A stretch of DNA of 64,000 nt from Acanthosepion esculentum (Eukaryota; Mollusca; Cephalopoda; Sepiida; Sepiidae), in NCBI GenBank assembly GCA_964036315.1, contig OZ038480.1, positions 8,141,203 through 8,205,202 of the forward strand, given 5' to 3'. Shown here piece after piece: positions 21,401 to 32,099 of the stretch; positions within the stretch are counted from its first letter, which is position 1, and each line of letters opens with the position of its first letter. Under the pieces are notes generated by a model. That model was not told the DNA's origin. It saw nothing but the letters and a program-made list of their open reading frames with translations, and ran no database searches. A program made the position numbers and the translations under genes.

Positions 21401-24290
21401 ATGACCAGAATATATTGAAAGAGAAATATTAAGTGAAGAGATACCCGAATGGGTGAAGTTAAAAGATAAGAGGAGATTTTATGACCAGAATATATTGAAA
21501 GAGAAATATTAAGTGAAGAGATACCCGAATGGGTGAAGTTAAACGATAAGAGGAGGTTTTATGACCAGAATATATTGAAAGAGAAATATTAAGTGAAGAG
21601 ATACCCGAATGGGTGAAGTTAAAAGATAAGAGGAAATTTTATGACCAGAATATATTGAAAGAGAAATATTAAGTGAAGAGATACCCGAATGGGTGAAGTT
21701 AAACGATAAGAGGAGGTTTTATGACCAGAATATATTGAAAGAGAAATATTAAGTGAAGAGATACCCGAATGGGTGAAGTTAAAAGATAAGAGGAAATTTT
21801 ATGACCAGAATATATTGAAAGAGAAATATTAAGTGAAGAGATACCCGAATGGGTGAAGTTAAAAGATAAGAGGAGATTTTATGACCAGAATATATTGAAA
21901 GAGAAATATTAAGTGAAGAGATACCCGAATGGGTGAAGTTAAAAGATAAGAGGAAATTTTATGACCAGAATATATTGAAAGAGAAATATTAAGTGAAGAG
22001 ATACCCGAATGGGTGAAGTTAAAAGATAAGAGGAAATTTTATGACCAGAATATATTGAAAGAGAAATATTAAGTGAAGAGATACCCGAATGGGTGAAGTT
22101 AAACGATAAGAGGAGGTTTTATGACCAGAATATATTGAAAGAGAAATATGAAGTGAAGAGATACCCGAATGGGTGAAATTAAAAGATAAGAGGAGATTTT
22201 TATGACCAGAATATATTGAAAGAGAAATATTAAGTGAGAGATACCCGAATGAGGGAAGTTAAACGATAAGAGGAGGTTTTATGAGCAGAATATATTGAAA
22301 GAGAAATATTAAGTGAAGAGATACCCGAATGGGTGAAGTTAAAAGATAAGAGGAGATTTTATGACCAGAATATATTGAAAGAGAAATATTAAGTGAAGAG
22401 ATACCCGAATGGGTGAAATTAAAAGATAAGAGGAAATTTTATGACCAGAATATATTGAAAGAGAAATATTAAGTGAGAGATACCCGAATGAGGGAAGTTA
22501 AACGATAAGAGGAGGTTTTATGAGCAGAATATATTGAAAGAGAAATATTAAGTGAAGAGATACCCGAATGGGTGAAGTTAAAAGATAAGAGGAGATTTTA
22601 TGACCAGAATATATTGAAAGAGAAATATTAAGTGAAGAGATACCCGAATGGGTGAAATTAAAAGATAAGAGGAAATTTTATGACCAGAATATATTGAAAG
22701 AGAAATATTAAGTGAGAGATACCCGAATGAGGGAAGTTAAACGATAAGAGGAGGTTTTATGAGCAGAATATATTGAAAGAGAAATATTAAGTGAAGAGAT
22801 ACCCGAATGGGTGAAGTTAAAAGATAAGAGGAGATTTTATGACCAGAATATATTGAAAGAGAAATATTAAGTGAAGAGATACCCGAATGGGTGAAGTTAA
22901 ACGATAAGAGGAGGTTTTATGACCAGAATATATTGAAAGAGAAATATGAAGTGAAGAGATACCCGAATGGGTGAAATTAAAAGATAAGAGGAGATTTTTA
23001 TGACCAGAATATATTGAAAGAGAAATATTAAGTGAGAGATACCCGAATGAGGGAAGTTAAACGATAAGAGGAGGTTTTATGAGCAGAATATATTGAAAGA
23101 GAAATATTAAGTGAAGAGATACCCGAATGGGTGAAGTTAAAAGATAAGAGGAGATTTTATGACCAGAATATATTGAAAGAGAAATATTAAGTGAAGAGAT
23201 ACCCGAATGGGTGAAGTTAAAAGATAAGAGGAAATTTTATGACCAGAATATATTGAAAGAGAAATATTAAGTGAAGAGATACCCGAATGGGTGAAGTTAA
23301 AAGATAAGAGGAGATTTTATGACCAGAATATATTGAAAGAGAAATATTAAGTGAAGAGATACCCGAATGGGTGAAGTTAAAAGATAAGAGGAAATTTTAT
23401 GACCAGAATATATTGAAAGAGAAATATTAAGTGAAGAGATACCCGAATGGGTGAAATTAAAAGATAAGAGGAGATTTTTATGACCAGAATATATTGAAAG
23501 AGAAATATTAAGTGAAGAGATACCCGAATGGGTGAAGTTAAACGATAAGAGGAGGTTTTATGACCAGAATATATTGAAAGAGAAATATTAAGTGAAGAGA
23601 TACCCGAATGGGTGAAGTTAAAAGATAAGAGGAGATTTTATGACCAGAATATATTGAAAGAGAAATATTAAGTGAAGAGATACCCGAATGGGTGAAATTA
23701 AAAGATAAGAGGAGGTTTTATGACCAGAATATATTGAAAGAGAAATATTAAGTGAAGAGATACCCGAATGGGTGAAGTTAAAAGATAAGAGGAGGTTTTA
23801 TGACCAGAATATATTGAAAGAGAAATATTAAGTGAAGAGATACCCGAATGGGTGAAGTTAAAAGATAAGAGGAGGTTTTATGACCAGAATATATTGAAAG
23901 AGAAATATTAAGTGAAGAGATACCCGAATGGGTGAAGTTAAAAGATAAGAGGAGGTTTTATGACCAGAATATATTGAAAGAGAAATATTAAGTGAAGAGA
24001 TACCCGAATGGGTGAAATTAAAAGATAAGAGGAGATTTTTATGAGCAGAATATATTGAAAGAGAAATATTAAGTGAGAGATACCCGAATGAGGGAAGTTA
24101 AACGATAAGAGGAGGTTTTATGACCAGAATATATTGAAAGAGAAATATTAAGTGAAGAGATACCCGAATGGGTGAAGTTAAAAGATAAGAGGAAATTTTA
24201 TGACCAGAATATATTGAAAGAGAAATATTATGGAAAACGTTGCTGGAATGGACAGATTAAAAGATAAGTAAAGATTTTAATGTGAAACAA
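18481..24290 (+). repeat. 80-bp satellite array (about 70 copies)
   Basis: The landmark ATACCCGAATGGGTGAAGTT recurs every 80 bp, e.g. 18961, 19041, 19121. Interior units differ mainly at four sites: AGGAAATTTT/AGGAGATTTT/AGGAGGTTTT, AAAAGATAAG/AAACGATAAG, GACCAGAA/GAGCAGAA, and GAAGTT/GAAATT. 79- and 81-bp variants (GTGAGAGATACCCGAATGAG; AGATTTTTATG) occur together. Edge units at 18481-18600 and 24230-24290 are strongly diverged, as expected for an array homogenised from the middle. One frame of a unit is open for 28 codons but 80 is not a multiple of 3, so no long protein results. Confidence 0.97.
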
Positions 24291-24731
24291 ATTTTTATGT
24301 ATGAAAATGAAATGTTGATGTTTTAATTTTAGTAATTTAAAAGAAATTTATTTTGGAATGTTTAATTAAAAGTTTTATTTTCAAAATAAATAGTTTATAA
24401 AAATTCTACAAAAGTTGTTTGACCACATGTGTGTAATGTTCGGATATTAAGTAAAATAACTTTGGAAAGGTCTCAATGTATATGGATGAATAAACGAAAT
24501 AAGAAAGAATAGGAAAAATAAAATGAGTTTTCTATATGTTCTAGATTTGCGTGAACCTGAAAAAAGAATGAAAACAATGCAATTGGTTTCATTTAATTAG
24601 ACATGATCCCTAATGATGCTGTGATGTTATATTAAATTCCCATTCTTGAATAATTCTGAATTCTTTTCGTTGAATACTGCATTAGAACAGTACCTGTACG
24701 AATCAATTGTACGGTTCTCAAGAATGAATGC
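24291..24731. other. Unassigned AT-rich DNA
   Basis: Nothing recognised right of the satellite. Confidence 0.5.
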
Positions 24732-24770
<39 letters not shown>

Positions 24771-24820
24771 TTTATTTGAATATTACAACATAAATATGTT
24801 ATAAAATCACGACAAAAGTA

Positions 24821-24893
<73 letters not shown>

Positions 24894-24906
24894 GGAGAGA
24901 GAGAGA
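24732..24906. repeat. (TA)n tracts followed by (GA)n
   Basis: TA at 24732-24766 and 24825-24876, the second running directly into a GA tract to 24906. Confidence 0.95.
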
Positions 24907-25208
24907 TAATTCTTTTTGATGAAAGTAGACCTTTGATATGGTTCGCCATGATGCATTTCGCTTGCGCCATAACATCTCGCGTTTCACAATGTATTAAAGT
25001 AAAGGAAAACTTCAACGAAACTTGAATGTTCCGTTAAAGTGTTTGTAAAGTGGAACACTTAAATAGAATTTAATGAAACCTTTGCTTGTGTGAATGTCAC
25101 ATTTTACAGCACGTAGGAAAAGCAAGCTCCGGTTGATGGCTTTCATCGCTTCATTTCGATATTATCGCTATGCTGGCTATTACTTACATTGTAGAGCGTT
25201 TATTATCA

Positions 25209-25212
<4 letters not shown>

Positions 25213-25307
<95 letters not shown>

Positions 25308-25322
25308 CACACACACACAGAC

Positions 25323-25357
<35 letters not shown>

Positions 25358-25390
25358 GACACATATACATATATATATATATATATAGAT
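25213..25390. repeat. (TA)n/(CA)n compound microsatellite
   Basis: Long TA run with interspersed ACACACAC and AGATAGATA segments. Confidence 0.95.
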
Positions 25391-26024
25391 AGATATATCT
25401 TATCGGTATCAAACTCATCTGGTATACCCGACTGTGGAGCATCATTCAGTAAAGAATTCTGCATAAATCTTAGCAAACCAATTTTGGCGTAGGCAAACAT
25501 GCACACCATCTTCGTAAATTGTATATATTTTTTGCATTTGTGTTGTATTTTCCCTTTTCTTCAAATAACAAAATATCATGTGTTTTGGTCATTTTGTTTA
25601 ATATTCAATTCTAAGAATCAATAAACGGTGATAACATATTTTTTTAATGTAAAAGGCTGAACGTTGATTTGATAAGTGTTACAATGGAGTAAAAAAAACG
25701 AACAATTTTGGAATGAAATTAGTAAAATCCGAATGCCCCTCAAAAATCTACCATAAACAGAACAATGTTTTTAACCAACCCGATTGTATTATACTGATGA
25801 GACTAAAACATATATTGTAATGTAATCATAAATCACATTGTGAAATTTGTTTTAACTGACTTTTGAATAAGAGGTTTAAAAATTATTTGACTCATTTATT
25901 CATTATCAAGTTGGTTCTGTCATAAAGCCTATTGGCATCCGTGCTAATAATTAACTGTGCGACGAACGATCACTTTCATCTTATTTCGTTATAAAAATTT
26001 CATTAGCAAGATTTCTTATATATA
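25391..26024. other. Unassigned AT-rich DNA
   Basis: Nothing recognised. Confidence 0.5.
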
Positions 26025-26117
26025 TTAACAGTATTACTCGCTTTAATATTGTTTACCCCGAAGATCCGCTTAGGTGAAACCTAGGTAAGTTTGCCTGGCT
26101 CGTTAGGATTTCTTCTA

Positions 26118-26118
<1 letters not shown>
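26025..26118 (+). repeat. Short dispersed element with TATC tail, copy 1
   Basis: About 90 bp shared with 34766-34855: AACAGTATTACT, AGATCCGCTTAGGTGAAACC, TAGGTAAGT, TTAGGATTTCTTCTAATC. In both places it runs directly into a (TATC)n tract, so the microsatellite looks like part of the element's 3' end. Confidence 0.8.

Positions 26119-26188
<70 letters not shown>
26119..26188. repeat. (TATC)n, left part
   Basis: About 17 units. The tract is interrupted by the Gypsy element and continues at 31736-31795. Confidence 0.97.
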
Positions 26189-26189
<1 letters not shown>

Positions 26190-26457
26190 CTTGAAACTTG
26201 ACTAATGCATGGAATAATAATGCAAACACAAAATGTAGTTAGAATAAAATGTATTGAAACAAGAAAGTGTACACAATATTTACATATAGTCTTTTGTATA
26301 TTCCTGGGAAGACCGTTCCTGGAGAATGTGTTGACTAAGTCGCAGTCGGGCAGAGTCTCTAGTTGGATCTCTTGATTCGCCTCCCTGTCTTCCAGTAGCA
26401 ACCATATTTATATCGTCGGTACTCCGCTATGCAAATTAGGTGGATCCTACCACAACA
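26189..26457 (-). repeat. Gypsy 3' LTR
   Basis: 269 bp. Minus strand begins TGTTGTGG and ends CAAGA; the 5' LTR ends CAACA, matching the TGTTG...CAACA inverted termini. Thus this copy has a C-to-G change in its last CA. Other differences from the 5' LTR are at GTTGAC/GTTAAC and CCAGTAGC/CCGGTACC. Confidence 0.95.
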
Positions 26458-26467
26458 CCCCCTCCCA
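26458..26467 (-). promoter_or_regulatory. Polypurine tract
   Basis: Minus strand GGGAGGGGG immediately precedes the TGTTGTGG start of the 3' LTR, the position for plus-strand DNA priming. Confidence 0.8.
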
Positions 26468-26583
26468 AGCCTTGGAATCCCTTTTGGATTTCAAACTGGC
26501 TTCCTATATGGAATGATGATTATGGTTATTTATTTGTAGATCCCCTTTGCATACTTCATATGTATATGTCAATCTGCTTAATT

Positions 26584-29076
26584 TTAATATCTTTTCCGTT
26601 TTGGATTCACGTCCAATGGGTCCGTGAACTTTCGTTTCCTACCGGATGTTCTCGGTTCAGGCGCACTCTGCAGAGGTTCTACTTGAAAAATATTATACAT
26701 TACATCAATGGGATCTTCCTCCTCATCCGGTATACTCTCTTCATGCTCTAGAACGTAACATTTTTTGAGTTGGTTCTGGTGCCTTTTATGAGTATTCTTC
26801 GGCCCTTTTATTATGTAAATCAGGTCACCGATTCTCTTGTCCACTATGCCTCGCTCCCAGAACTCAACGTTGTTTCTGTAGCACTTGAAAAACACCTTCT
26901 CTCCGGCGGTGTATATTTTTCTAGCTGTATACATAGTGTTCTTTACTCTATTTCTTCCTGGCAAAAGCTTGTCAAACACTGACTTAATTTTCCTAGCGAA
27001 CATTAGTTCAGCTGGTGCCATGTTTGATTGTGTTCTCTGGTTTGGCGTGATTCTGTATACTTGTAGGAATTGCTGAAGCGCCTTTTCCGTTGGAACTCCT
27101 GAGGCTTTCTTCAGAGCGCGCTTTAACGTATCGACAAATCTTTCTGCGAGTCCATTGGATCTCGGATGATACGGCGGCGTCGTTATGTGGCTAATCTGAT
27201 ATAACTCACAAAATTCCTTAAATTCTTCAGAAGTGAATTGTGTACCATTGTCACTCACAATACACTCTGGCACACCGAACCGTGCAAATAGTTCATGCAA
27301 AAAAGTTGTTGTGGTATTGGACGTAGGCTTTTTGCAGCGTAGTACTTCCGGCCATTTTGTAAAACTATCTACCACTATTAAGTAGTAATAATCTCCTACT
27401 GGACCAGCGAAATCAATGTGTAATCTTGTCCACGGATGATCCGTCTTGGGCCATGGTTTGTGTACTATAGGTGGTGCCTTAGCTGCTAACGCACACCCTT
27501 TACATCGATGAACCATGTTTTCGATATCCACATCCATTCCTTTCCAATATACAAAGCTTCGCATTAAGCTTTTTGTTCTATTAATCCCCGGGTGACCCAT
27601 ATGAAAGTCCCGTAGGATTCTTTTCTGCAACTTTTTTGGTACTACTACTCTCTCACCATATAATAAAATTCCGTCACACATTGAATAAATCTCCTGCACT
27701 TTTTGGTCATTTGCTACCATTTTGCTTTTTATTTCTAAAATGAAATCATCGCTTTCAGCTTCTTTTTTGATTTCCTTTGATGTAACCGGTAGCTCTCTTA
27801 CAATGTTGTTTACCATGCTTTTCACCTCATAATCTGGTCTGATAATTGCAATAATTGATTCTTCGAATCTTTCTTCTTGACTCGGTACGAGTCTTGATAA
27901 AGTATCCGCATGAATTATATTTTTGGATGACAGGTGCTTTATGTGAAAATCATAATTGAGAAGAATGGTTCCCCATCTTAACAGTCGATTTGCCGTGTAA
28001 ACGGGTAACCCTTTCTTTGAACCAAAAATAGTGATCAGAGGTTTATGATCCGTTTCTAACATAAAATGTCTGCCGTAGATGTATCTATGAAATTTTGTTA
28101 TGGCAAAAATGATACTCAGCTCCCCTTTTTCTATCTGTGAATAACTTCGCTCTCCTGGGAGTAATGCTCTCGAAGCATGCGCAATCGGTTTTCTAGAACC
28201 ATCTGGCATTATGTGTTGAATACACGCTCCTACCCCGTGTGAACTAGCGTCACTTGCCACTACAATATCAAGTTTAGGATTGTAATGGGTTAAAAAGAGG
28301 TCGGACGTAAGCATTTTCTTTATTTCATCAAAGGCTTTCTGACATTCTACCGTCCATTCCCATGCCTTGTCTTTTTTCAGTAGTTCATTCAACGGAGCTC
28401 TTAGATTGTACATTCCTTTAATGAACACTTGATAATAGTTTGCGAGCCCCAGAAAACTCTGTAGTGTCGCCACGTTAGTGGGCGTCGGCATGTCTCTAAT
28501 CGCAATGGACCTTTCCGGATCTGGAAATCTGCCATTTTTGTTGATTATGTGACCTAAATACTTAATTTCCTCCAAACTAAATTCGCACTTTGATTCTTTG
28601 ACTTTAAATCCAAAGTCCTGAATCTTTTTAAATACTTGATTGAGGTGCTCTCGATGTTCGTCGACGTTTGCACTCCTTACTATGATGTCATCTAAGTAGG
28701 CACACGCAAAGTCTAAATAATTCAACATGACGTCCATAGCTTGTTGAAAAATGGCAGGTGCCACTTTAATACCAAAAGGAAACCTGTTGTACTTGAATAA
28801 ACCTCTATGCGTGTTTATCCCTAGTAACTTCGAACATTTCTCTTCGACGGGAATTTGGAGATAGGCATCTGATAAGTCGATTTTTGAAAATATCACTCCA
28901 CCATTTAGCTTGTTAAAAATCTCCTCCGGACTCGGTAACGGGTAATGGTAGTCCTTAATTACCGAGTTCAACCCTGTCGAAAAATCAACGCAGACTCTGA
29001 TTTGGTTTGATTTCTTTTTTATGCACACAATCGGCGCAGCCCATGAATTAGATTCTACTTTTGAAATAATTCCCAT
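26584..29076 (-). CDS. pol: Gypsy Pol: RT, RNase H, integrase
   Basis: 830 codons open. Reverse transcriptase covers about residues 1-180 with the first catalytic Asp in FSKIDLSDAYLQIP (about 67) and YLDD at 127-130. RNase H covers about 270-395 with Asp in VVASDAS, Glu in EKGELS, Asp in ETDHKPL and Asp in HADTLSR. Integrase has a zinc-binding part (HMGH about 492-495, CKGC 525-528), then catalytic Asp in HIDFAG (555), Asp in VSDNGTQF (609) and Glu in NGLAERF (645), a DD35E spacing, and a basic C-terminus (GRKRKF, NPKRKRY). The first Met aligns inside RT, so the true start is upstream in another frame. The catalytic residues are all present. Confidence 0.95.
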   Translation of the reverse strand: MGIISKVESNSWAAPIVCIKKKSNQIRVCVDFSTGLNSVIKDYHYPLPSPEEIFNKLNGGVIFSKIDLSDAYLQIPVEEKCSKLLGINTHRGLFKYNRFPFGIKVAPAIFQQAMDVMLNYLDFACAYLDDIIVRSANVDEHREHLNQVFKKIQDFGFKVKESKCEFSLEEIKYLGHIINKNGRFPDPERSIAIRDMPTPTNVATLQSFLGLANYYQVFIKGMYNLRAPLNELLKKDKAWEWTVECQKAFDEIKKMLTSDLFLTHYNPKLDIVVASDASSHGVGACIQHIMPDGSRKPIAHASRALLPGERSYSQIEKGELSIIFAITKFHRYIYGRHFMLETDHKPLITIFGSKKGLPVYTANRLLRWGTILLNYDFHIKHLSSKNIIHADTLSRLVPSQEERFEESIIAIIRPDYEVKSMVNNIVRELPVTSKEIKKEAESDDFILEIKSKMVANDQKVQEIYSMCDGILLYGERVVVPKKLQKRILRDFHMGHPGINRTKSLMRSFVYWKGMDVDIENMVHRCKGCALAAKAPPIVHKPWPKTDHPWTRLHIDFAGPVGDYYYLIVVDSFTKWPEVLRCKKPTSNTTTTFLHELFARFGVPECIVSDNGTQFTSEEFKEFCELYQISHITTPPYHPRSNGLAERFVDTLKRALKKASGVPTEKALQQFLQVYRITPNQRTQSNMAPAELMFARKIKSVFDKLLPGRNRVKNTMYTARKIYTAGEKVFFKCYRNNVEFWERGIVDKRIGDLIYIIKGPKNTHKRHQNQLKKCYVLEHEESIPDEEEDPIDVMYNIFQVEPLQSAPEPRTSGRKRKFTDPLDVNPKRKRY

Positions 29077-29321
29077 TTTTCCAACCTATCAAGTTCTTCG
29101 TTAACTTTCTCTACACTTGCGAAAGGCACGTTACGTTTCTTTTTAAAAATAGGCATAGTATTTTCTTTTAATTCAAATTTAGCTTCAAACTTGTTACATC
29201 TTCCAAGACCAGGTGTAAAGGTTTCCGGAAACTTTTTCTTTAATTCATCTTTAATGTCCTGTCTTGTTTGCGTATTACTTTCTACTTTTCTACAGAAAGA
29301 GTTTAACGGTTTATCCCACAA
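29055..29321 (-). pseudogene. Gypsy Pol linker between protease and RT (out of frame)
   Basis: About 89 codons with the protease-RT connector (FPETFTPGLGRCNKFEAKF, VPFASVEKVNEELDRLEKW). It lies in a third frame: relative to the gag-protease frame and to the RT frame each junction is a -1 shift. The downstream break falls in a run of five A (GGAAAAATGGG at about 29070), which looks like a lost base in a homopolymer. The upstream junction at about 29303-29321 follows the protease end. Either real decay, assembly error, or at most one programmed shift. Confidence 0.8.
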
Positions 29322-30790
29322 TTCGATGTTTCAATAAAATCTGTGCCCAACAAGTTTTCTCCATTTTTCAGAATTAAAACTTTTATTTTTTTAACGATCC
29401 TGTTCAATTTCATGGGAAGTACAACCTCGCCTTCGAAGTTAATTTCCTTTCCAGTTACCGTTCGAGCGAGTTTCGTTGACTTCATGATTGTAGGCCTTTT
29501 TAAAATTTTCCATGTTTTATCGTTCATTATTGTTAAATCTGACCCCGAATCGAGTTGAAATTTGATATTCTTTTTTAATATTTCAGTTGTCACATATTTC
29601 CTCAAATCTGATTTGATATTCGAATTTGTTTGTCTAATTCGGCTATTGAATTTTTTCGTTTTACAACACGATCCTTTGTGACCATTCTTTTGGCACACGA
29701 AACATTTCTTATTTCTATATGGGCAATTTACCTCCCAGTGTCTTTCGTTACAACGTCTGCAATTATATGGTGGAACCTTTTTTCCATCCTCGTTCTTTTT
29801 ATTTTCTTGTCTATTATTAAAATACGCCAAATTTTTACTCCAATTTTTTTCTGATGGGTAATTTGACTGTTTTTTTATTTTTTTAATATAAGCAATGCCA
29901 GCTTCTTCGATTTTTTGCGACTCTTTCTTTAAACTTACGCCCCGTTGACACTCCTCTGCTAACTTTTGCAGGGTAAGGTTTTGTTCAGATTCGAGTTTAG
30001 ACAAAACTCTACGTCTTATTTCGGCACTCTTACTGGATACCAGTCCTTGAGCAAAAATTAAACACTTGAATTCTTCAACCGTAATCTCTGCCAATCTGAA
30101 ATTGTCACAATGTCTATTCCCTATAGATGCATATGTTAAGTAATCCTGATCGTCGGATTTAGAGACATTCATGCATAACCATCGCTTATGCCAAAGAGAT
30201 ATATTTGCTCCAAACAGCTCTTTTAGCAATTTCACTGTTTCCGAGAATTCCAATTCTGTTGTTTTTCTCGGTAGAATAAAATCTACAAATTTGCTATGTT
30301 CTGCTGTACCTAGCTTTCTTAGTAATAGACTGACTTTTCTTGAATTCGACCTGTTTTCACAGTCTGTGTAGAAAATATCTTCATATCGTTTAAAGTACGC
30401 TTCAAACGTTTTTTCTTCGTCTGGCACATAGTTGAAAGTTTCCAGCGAATTAAATATGGTGTTATTAGAATATGAAGAATTTCCTTCATTTGCCTGATAG
30501 TTGTTTAATTTCTCCAGTGTTAACTTTTGAATTTCTAAAAGTCTTTCCTCTTGCTTTTCTTGATATTTTTGCAGCGCTATCTGTTGTTCTTGCTGTCTTT
30601 CATCTAGCTTTTCTTGATATTTTTGCAGCGCTATCTGTTGTTCTTGCTGTCTTTCATCTTGCTTATCTTGATATTTTTACTGTGCTATCTGTTGTTCCCT
30701 TATTAATAAGGCAAACTGTTCATGCTGATGTTGTTGACTCAACTGCTGGGATTTGAATAATTCACATATGACTTTGGATAATTCATCCAT
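29303..30790 (-). pseudogene. gag: Gypsy Gag-protease with an in-frame stop
   Basis: Best start is the ATG at 30790 (MDELSKVICELF), in frame with the long 374-codon stretch that begins at 30427. N-terminal part is a Gln/Glu-rich coiled-coil made of three 18-residue repeats (54-bp units, 30550-30700). A TAA at 30677-30679 replaces the CAA of the neighbouring repeats. Then a capsid-like region, two zinc knuckles at about residues 344-376 (CRRCNERHWEVNC and CFVCQKNGHKGSC) and an aspartic protease with LDSGSDLTIM (about 413) and LLGTDF near the end. Protease is fused to Gag in one frame. Confidence 0.9.
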
Positions 30791-31466
30791 CTTTAGCTGA
30801 TAGTGTTCATGCAACAAAGAATATACTCTTAATTTGTGTATCCACGGATATCATATAAGCTGACCAAAAAAATCGAAACAACGTACGACTTTTTAATTTT
30901 ATGTCTTGCTTTTACATTTCCGCCCGTGATAATCAACTTTGGTGGGTTTTTTTTTTGTGAACAGAGACCGTCGGACTTTTTTTTTTTCGTTTTTGACTTC
31001 TGTTCGCGTATTTTAATGACAACTTCTGATTTTATTATCAGAGGTAATTTGTCACTATATTGTTGAACAAACAAAAAAAATAATTTTTTAAGTTCGTTAC
31101 CTTTCAAAGTCGACACGGTGTATTTGTGCTCCTTTTACTTCCATGCATGTTTTTGTAGTCGGCCAGTTTTTTTTTCTTTTTTTAAACGGGTGCCTCGTTG
31201 TAGATAATTTTTTCAATTTAAAATTACCGTTATTTGTTTACGACACATTTCAAATTTTTCTCAGTGAACGTTCCTTTATGCTTAGTCGTCCTTTAACGAG
31301 TTCTACATATCCCGAAGTTCAGAATCCTTCGTCGTTACGTTAAAGTTGGACTTTGAATTAATAATTTTTTTTCAGCCTGGGTTCTTCAATGACTTATCCC
31401 AATTGTTGAAAACTCTCAATTATTAATTCTTTTTTTTCCGTATGGTTCGTTCTACTTCGTCGCCAT
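30791..31466 (-). other. Gypsy 5' leader with primer-binding site
   Basis: 676-bp untranslated region between 5' LTR and the Gag ATG. Directly after the LTR end (CAACA) the minus strand reads ATGGCGACGAAGTAGAACG, a TGGCGAC-type primer-binding site; the tRNA is not identified. A 95-codon upstream ORF (31116-30829) has no motif. Confidence 0.75.
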
Positions 31467-31735
31467 TGTTGAAACTTGACTAATGCATGGAATAATAATG
31501 CAAACACAAAATGTAGTTAGAATAAAATGTATTGAAACAAGAAAGTGTACACAATATTTACATATAGTCTTTTGTATATTCCTGGGAAGACCGTTCCTGG
31601 AGAATGTGTTAACTAAGTCGCAGTCGGGCAGAGTCTCTAGTTGGATCTCTTGATTCGCCTCCCTGTCTTCCGGTACCAACCATATTTATATCGTCGGTAC
31701 TCCGCTATGCAAATTAGGTGGATCCTACCACAACA
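31467..31735 (-). repeat. Gypsy 5' LTR
   Basis: 269 bp, TGTTG...CAACA, followed outside by the CTATC target duplication. A TATAAATATGG promoter-like box lies on the minus strand near 31682-31692. Confidence 0.95.

Positions 31736-31795
<60 letters not shown>
31736..31795. repeat. (TATC)n, right part
   Basis: Continuation of the microsatellite at 26119-26188, split by the Gypsy insertion. Confidence 0.97.
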
Positions 31796-32099
31796 GTCAA
31801 TTCGCTCTTAATGATTTGAATAACATGCTCTTATTATTTCCCAAGAACATTTGCTTTTAGAAAATAAATCGTTTTTTTCCTCGGTGAACTAGGAACGCTT
31901 TTTATGTTAAGTGATTGATATTTATACTCGTGCTTTTGACAGTATTGGGTAAGGAAACGTGTTGCGTATATTTTGGTAGAAGGAATCCGGAATGTTTAGT
32001 TGTAATTAACTTCATTCACCAAATTTTTCTGTGATGGCTGCATTTCTAAAAATAACAAATAAGATTTGTATAGAATTCATTAATGATAGGGGGAATGAA

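Larger units (their letters stand above)
26189..31735 (-). mobile_element. Complete Ty3/Gypsy LTR retrotransposon (inactive)
   Basis: Minus-strand order: 5' LTR, leader, gag-protease, RT-RNase H-integrase, polypurine tract, 3' LTR; 5547 bp. CTATC flanks both ends (26184-26188, 31736-31740), a clean 5-bp target duplication within a TATC microsatellite. LTRs differ at 4 of 269 positions, so the insertion is fairly recent. Gag carries an in-frame stop and pol two frame breaks, so this copy should not be autonomous. Integrase (HMGHPGI, WKGMDVDIENM) places it near the mag/K02A2.6-type lineages. Confidence 0.95.

Noticed and set aside
18481..24290. CRISPR-like regular spacing
   Set aside because: The whole 80-bp unit is conserved, with no variable spacers, in an animal-type genome. 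It is a satellite.
25170..25509. ORFs of alternating Tyr-Ile (also at 33.7-34.1, 34.5-34.8, 55.6-57.1, 59.6-60.0 and 61.4-61.6 kb)
   Set aside because: Translations of (TA)n tracts.
29070..29080. Programmed -1 frameshift site between linker and RT
   Set aside because: The site reads TTG GAA AAA TGG in the incoming frame, which does not fit an X XXY YYZ heptamer; a lost A in a homopolymer is simpler.
26440..30756. Plus-strand ORFs across 26.4-30.8 kb
   Set aside because: All are shadows of the minus-strand Gypsy coding regions.
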